Part shown: positions 60,934 through 64,000 of the stretch, piece by piece
How positions within the stretch are numbered: position 1 is the stretch's first letter
How the letters are laid out: each line of letters begins with the position of its first letter
From: Sphingobacterium olei
GTDB taxonomy: Bacteria > Bacteroidota > Bacteroidia > Sphingobacteriales > Sphingobacteriaceae
NCBI RefSeq assembly: GCF_005048855.1
Contig: NZ_SUME01000006.1
Span: 186,001 to 250,000, forward strand
Direction: 5' to 3'
DNA length: 64,000 bases
Program-made: the position numbers and the translations under genes
Notes under the pieces: generated by a model
What the model saw: the letters and a program-made list of their open reading frames with translations, nothing else
Databases searched by the model: none
What the model was told of the DNA's origin: nothing

Positions 60934-62442
60934 ATGGATATTAACGTGCGAGTGCTGACAAAGAAGGATTATTCCGATTTAAAAAAATCAATGACGGAGG
61001 CCTATCAAGGTTCTGGTGAAATTTGGACTCGGGAAAATATAGTGGATTTGATCGATTTATTCCCAGACGGACAGCTATGTGTAGAGGTAGACGGAAGAGT
61101 AGTAGCCTGCGCCTTGTCGATTATCTTGAATTCTAAAAAATCCAACATCTTTGAGAGCTATTACGAAATAATTGACGACGGGAAGTTTTTCAAACATGAT
61201 AACGAAGGAGATACACTGTACGGGATAGAAGTTTTTGTACACCCCGAATACCGATCGCTTCGCCTCGGACGACGTCTTTACGATTCAAGAAAAGAATTAT
61301 GTGAGCAGATGAATCTAAAAAGTATCGTTGCAGGCGGACGGATTCCCAATTACCATAACTATTCGGACGAAATCAGTCCGCGTGTATATATTGACCGGGT
61401 GAAGCGAAAAGAAATTTATGATCCCACGTTGACGTTTCAATTATCAAACGACTTTCATGTCAAAAAGATATTAAAACACTATTTGCCTGAGGATAAAGAG
61501 TCGATGGAATTCGCCACGCTATTGGAATGGAATAATATTTATTACGAACCCGACGTGAAATCTCCTTCAGCGACAAAGCAGGCGATACGTCTAGGATTGG
61601 TGCAATGGCAGATGCGGTTGTTTAAAGATATAGAAGAGTTCTATGACCAGGTGGAATTTTTCGTGGATGCCGTTAGTGATTATGGATCCGATTTCGTTGT
61701 TTTCCCTGAGTTTTTCAATACACCTTTGATGCGTCCTTATAATGAAATGCCTGAGCGCATGGCGATGGAAAAATTAGCGGAACACACCAAAGAAATTATA
61801 CAGAAAATTCAGCAGTTTGCCGTATCCTATAATATCAATATCATTGCAGGTTCTATGCCATTGGTCGAACGAAACAAATTGTACAATGTATCTTATTTGT
61901 GCCACCGAAACGGACAGTTGGATTCGTTTAAGAAAGTACATATTACACCGAATGAGTTTAAATATTATGGTATGGTCGGTGGAAACGAAGTGAAAGTTTT
62001 TGACACGGATTGTGGTAAGGTAGGCTTACTCATTTGTTATGATGTCGAATTTCCTGAACTGGGGAGAATCTTAGCCGATCAGGGTATGCAGATACTCTTC
62101 GTACCGTTCATGACGGATACCCAGAACGGGTACATGCGTGTTAGGGCTTGCGCTCAGGCTAGGGCTATAGAAAATGAATGTTATGTCGCAATCGCTGGTT
62201 CAGTTGGCAATTTACCGCGGGTTAATAATATGGATATCCAATATTCACAATCGGCCGTTTTTACACCGTCTGACTTTGCTTTTCCAAATAACGCCATAAA
62301 AGCGGAAGCTACACCTAATACAGAAATGGTATTGATTGCTGATGTGGATTTATACGCGTTGAGAGATCTGCATGAATATGGAACAGTAAAAATATTGAAA
62401 GACAGAAGATCGGATCTGTATTCAGTCAACCTGCTTAAATAG
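60934..62442 (+). CDS. Fused GNAT acetyltransferase and carbon-nitrogen hydrolase
   Basis: The 502-residue protein joins a GNAT-like domain (about 1-200: YGIEVFVHPEYRSLRLGRRL, the acetyl-CoA loop) to a nitrilase-type hydrolase (about 220-500). The nitrilase triad is Glu in VVFPEFFNTP, Lys in FKKVHITPNE and Cys in LLICYDVEFPEL. It would combine acetyl transfer with amide or nitrile hydrolysis. This fusion is known in several bacterial phyla, but its substrate is not. It is monocistronic. Confidence 0.9.
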   Translation: MDINVRVLTKKDYSDLKKSMTEAYQGSGEIWTRENIVDLIDLFPDGQLCVEVDGRVVACALSIILNSKKSNIFESYYEIIDDGKFFKHDNEGDTLYGIEVFVHPEYRSLRLGRRLYDSRKELCEQMNLKSIVAGGRIPNYHNYSDEISPRVYIDRVKRKEIYDPTLTFQLSNDFHVKKILKHYLPEDKESMEFATLLEWNNIYYEPDVKSPSATKQAIRLGLVQWQMRLFKDIEEFYDQVEFFVDAVSDYGSDFVVFPEFFNTPLMRPYNEMPERMAMEKLAEHTKEIIQKIQQFAVSYNINIIAGSMPLVERNKLYNVSYLCHRNGQLDSFKKVHITPNEFKYYGMVGGNEVKVFDTDCGKVGLLICYDVEFPELGRILADQGMQILFVPFMTDTQNGYMRVRACAQARAIENECYVAIAGSVGNLPRVNNMDIQYSQSAVFTPSDFAFPNNAIKAEATPNTEMVLIADVDLYALRDLHEYGTVKILKDRRSDLYSVNLLK

Positions 62443-62443
62443 A

Positions 62444-62499
62444 ATTTTTCTGCTGCATCATGCGATTTGAACTAGAATAGCACGATGCAGCAGAAATTT
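62444..62499. terminator. Bidirectional hairpin between the GNAT-nitrilase and asnA genes
   Basis: TTTCTGCTGCATC (62447-62459) and GATGCAGCAGAAA (62484-62496) are perfect 13-bp arms. It lies between the converging stops. Confidence 0.8.
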
Positions 62500-62502
62500 G
62501 TT

Positions 62503-63582
62503 TTACAATAAGTATATATCTTGCTCAGCAAGTGTTTTCTTTTTCTCTTCGTCCCAAATACTAACTTGTACCTCTCCGATATGTGCCAGTTTCAACATGA
62601 ACATACATACCCGGGATTGCCCGATACCACCACCAATAGACTCAGGTAATAGATCGTTTAGCAACATTTGGTGAAAAGATAGCTGAGAGCGATCAAGGCT
62701 GTGCCGTATTTCCAATTGGGTATGGAGCGCTTTTTTATCAACCCGGATACCCATTGATGACAGTTCAAAGGCACAGTTTAAAAGAGGGTTCCACACCAAT
62801 ATATCGCCGTTCAATCCTTTATACCCTTCCTCATTATCCGTACTCCAGTCATCATAGTCTGCCGCTCTTCCATCATGTGGAAAACCGTTTGACAAAGCAT
62901 GGCCTATTCCATAAATAAATACAGCACCATATTCCTTGGCAATGGCATTTTCCCGCTCTTTGGCTGTAGCATTAGGATATCGCACCAATAACTCTTCCGA
63001 AGAGATAAAATGGATAGCCACCGGAAGAATAGCTTTTTTATCTGGATATTGTTGTTCCACCGCTTTTTCTGTTTCAACCATTATCGAATAAATCTTTTGA
63101 ACGGTATCTTTCAAATAAGACAGGTTTCTATCTGTCGAAGCAATAGCTTTTTCCCAATCCCATTGATCCACATAAATGGAATGTATAGGTGTATCGTCTT
63201 CATCCGGACGTAATGCACGCATATCTGTCAAAATACCCTCGCCAGCCTCCAGTTCCAAGTCTTTAAGACGTACCCTTTTCCATTTAGCAAGCGAATGAAC
63301 AACCACAGCCCTTTGCTCATTTAATGATTTGATCGGAAAAACCACAGGACGTTCAATGCCATTTAAATCATCGTTAATTCCTGTTCCGTCTAATACCACT
63401 AATGGAGAAGATACAGGGATTAAATTTAAAACCTGCTTCAGCTTAGTCGAAAACGTCTCTTTAACAAACGTGATCGCTTGTTCTCTTTTTAATAAATTAC
63501 GTCCCATATGTTCCCTCAAAATAGTGTCCAAGCGGACATTTACTTGTTTGTTTGATTGTAAATAATTCTCAGTACATGACAT
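62503..63582 (-). CDS. asnA: Aspartate-ammonia ligase (asparagine synthetase A)
   Basis: The 359-residue protein has the class II-synthetase-like AsnA fold: RLDTILREHMGRNLLKREQA is a divergent start, then VVLDGTGINDDLNGIERPV, YVDQWDWEKAI and the ATP-binding GGGIGQSRVCMFML. It makes asparagine from aspartate and ammonia with ATP. It is slightly longer than E. coli AsnA (330). It is alone at the window end, with no gene recognised upstream. Confidence 0.93.
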   Translation of the reverse strand: MSCTENYLQSNKQVNVRLDTILREHMGRNLLKREQAITFVKETFSTKLKQVLNLIPVSSPLVVLDGTGINDDLNGIERPVVFPIKSLNEQRAVVVHSLAKWKRVRLKDLELEAGEGILTDMRALRPDEDDTPIHSIYVDQWDWEKAIASTDRNLSYLKDTVQKIYSIMVETEKAVEQQYPDKKAILPVAIHFISSEELLVRYPNATAKERENAIAKEYGAVFIYGIGHALSNGFPHDGRAADYDDWSTDNEEGYKGLNGDILVWNPLLNCAFELSSMGIRVDKKALHTQLEIRHSLDRSQLSFHQMLLNDLLPESIGGGIGQSRVCMFMLKLAHIGEVQVSIWDEEKKKTLAEQDIYLL

Positions 63583-64000
63583 TTTTTTTTCTTATATTTT
63601 TGTCGTCATCACGAACCTAAAGTACGAAGATTTGGACATCTATGTTCCGTAAAGAAAGACTTTACTCCGTACTCTTTCAGTGACTTTTTATAATGAAAAA
63701 TGGTATACTGATGAAATAGTTATAAAATTCAAATGCAAAAGTAATGAATTTGGTAATGGAATAAGCTTTTTTGAATAAAATCTTTTAATGGAACAACGGG
63801 ATTCTAAAAGAAGTCGTTGCTATGTTATGAGGAGCTTGATTTGTTAAGCTGTTCCGATCGGATTGATCCAAAATTAGCAAAAGTTACTAATATAAACAGT
63901 CAAAACGAGTTATATCCAATAAACAGCGTTTCAGTATATATGTTTAAGACATTTTCGACTCTGCTAAAATGGACACAGGTCAACAGACATTGCTGATATA
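63583..64000. other. Unassigned 418 bases at the right edge of the window
   Basis: No credible gene was found. The last 60 bases include CATTTT-CGACTCTGCT-AAAATG (63951-63972) followed by GACACAGGTCAACAGACA, a pattern like the terminal repeats of some IS21-type elements, read off the window edge. This is suggestive only, since no transposase is visible. Confidence 0.3.

Overview
This window is ordinary chromosome from a low-GC member of the Bacteroidota, most likely a Sphingobacterium-like Sphingobacteriaceae. The evidence is: several promoters with the Bacteroidota -7 box TAnnTTTG and weak or absent Shine-Dalgarno sequences; a Bacteroidota-type PurM; the thrS-infC-rpmI-rplT order; Wzi/RemB-like outer-membrane protein; DUF3467; FabV; and many secreted glycoside hydrolases with Sec or lipoprotein signals. 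No phage, CRISPR array, rRNA or tRNA gene was seen. Genes are dense, often convergent, and separated by strong bidirectional hairpin terminators.

Layout. 1-2.1 kb: metal-ion genes (partial feoA, divergent marR, ZIP transporter) and a PAP2 phosphatase. 2.4-8.1 kb: glmM, rlmF, then thrS-infC-rpmI-rplT. 8.1-11.9 kb (minus strand): purM-rimB-rimK, in which two of three genes use non-ATG starts, then two DNA/RNA maintenance enzymes (hypoxanthine-DNA glycosylase family, RNase HI). 12-17 kb: a GH29 fucosidase with an internal duplication, a FUSC-like membrane protein and Lon. 17.3-23 kb: small accessory genes (TPR, NlpE-like, MFS, HopJ family, SRPBCC, DUF1697, VOC, DoxX). 23-29 kb: a phytochrome-type histidine kinase, then SRPBCC, pentapeptide-repeat, Crp/Fnr and a long RluA-type pseudouridine synthase. 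29-35 kb: aldo/keto reductase, Dps, FabV, a 2-hydroxyacid dehydrogenase and a PolX-like protein whose polymerase site looks dead. 35.4-48.8 kb: a region with a stress and osmolyte flavour (tail-anchored microprotein, broken glycosylase gene, two glycosyltransferases, two-component pair, ECF sigma factor, GH15 plus fused OtsA-OtsB, NDH-2). 49-64 kb: acyl-ACP desaturase, sufS-sufE, murI, GH125 mannosidase, Wzi/RemB-like protein, aroQ, Bcr/CflA exporter, lgt, M42 peptidase-DUF3467, GNAT-nitrilase fusion and asnA.

How the genes work together. Translation and its modification (thrS, infC, L35, L20, rlmF, rimK/rimB, rluA-type), cell-envelope precursor supply (glmM, murI, lgt) and Fe-S/redox supply (sufSE, ndh) are housekeeping. 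Oxidative and osmotic stress protection is suggested by dps, trehalose synthesis with a possible GH15 trehalase, and nearby signalling genes.

I did not find a clear new multi-gene system. The observations most worth checking are: two REP-like elements each enclosed by a terminator-like inverted repeat (18.0 and 30.8 kb); a fucosidase whose last barrel segment plus C-terminal domain is duplicated; a PolX homologue lacking all three polymerase aspartates but keeping the PHP site; a bacteriophytochrome keeping the bilin cysteine but with His to Gln in the pocket; a twice-frameshifted uracil-DNA glycosylase family pseudogene; a duplicated GH125 leader that carries a second copy of the start codon; and the purM-rimB-rimK operon.
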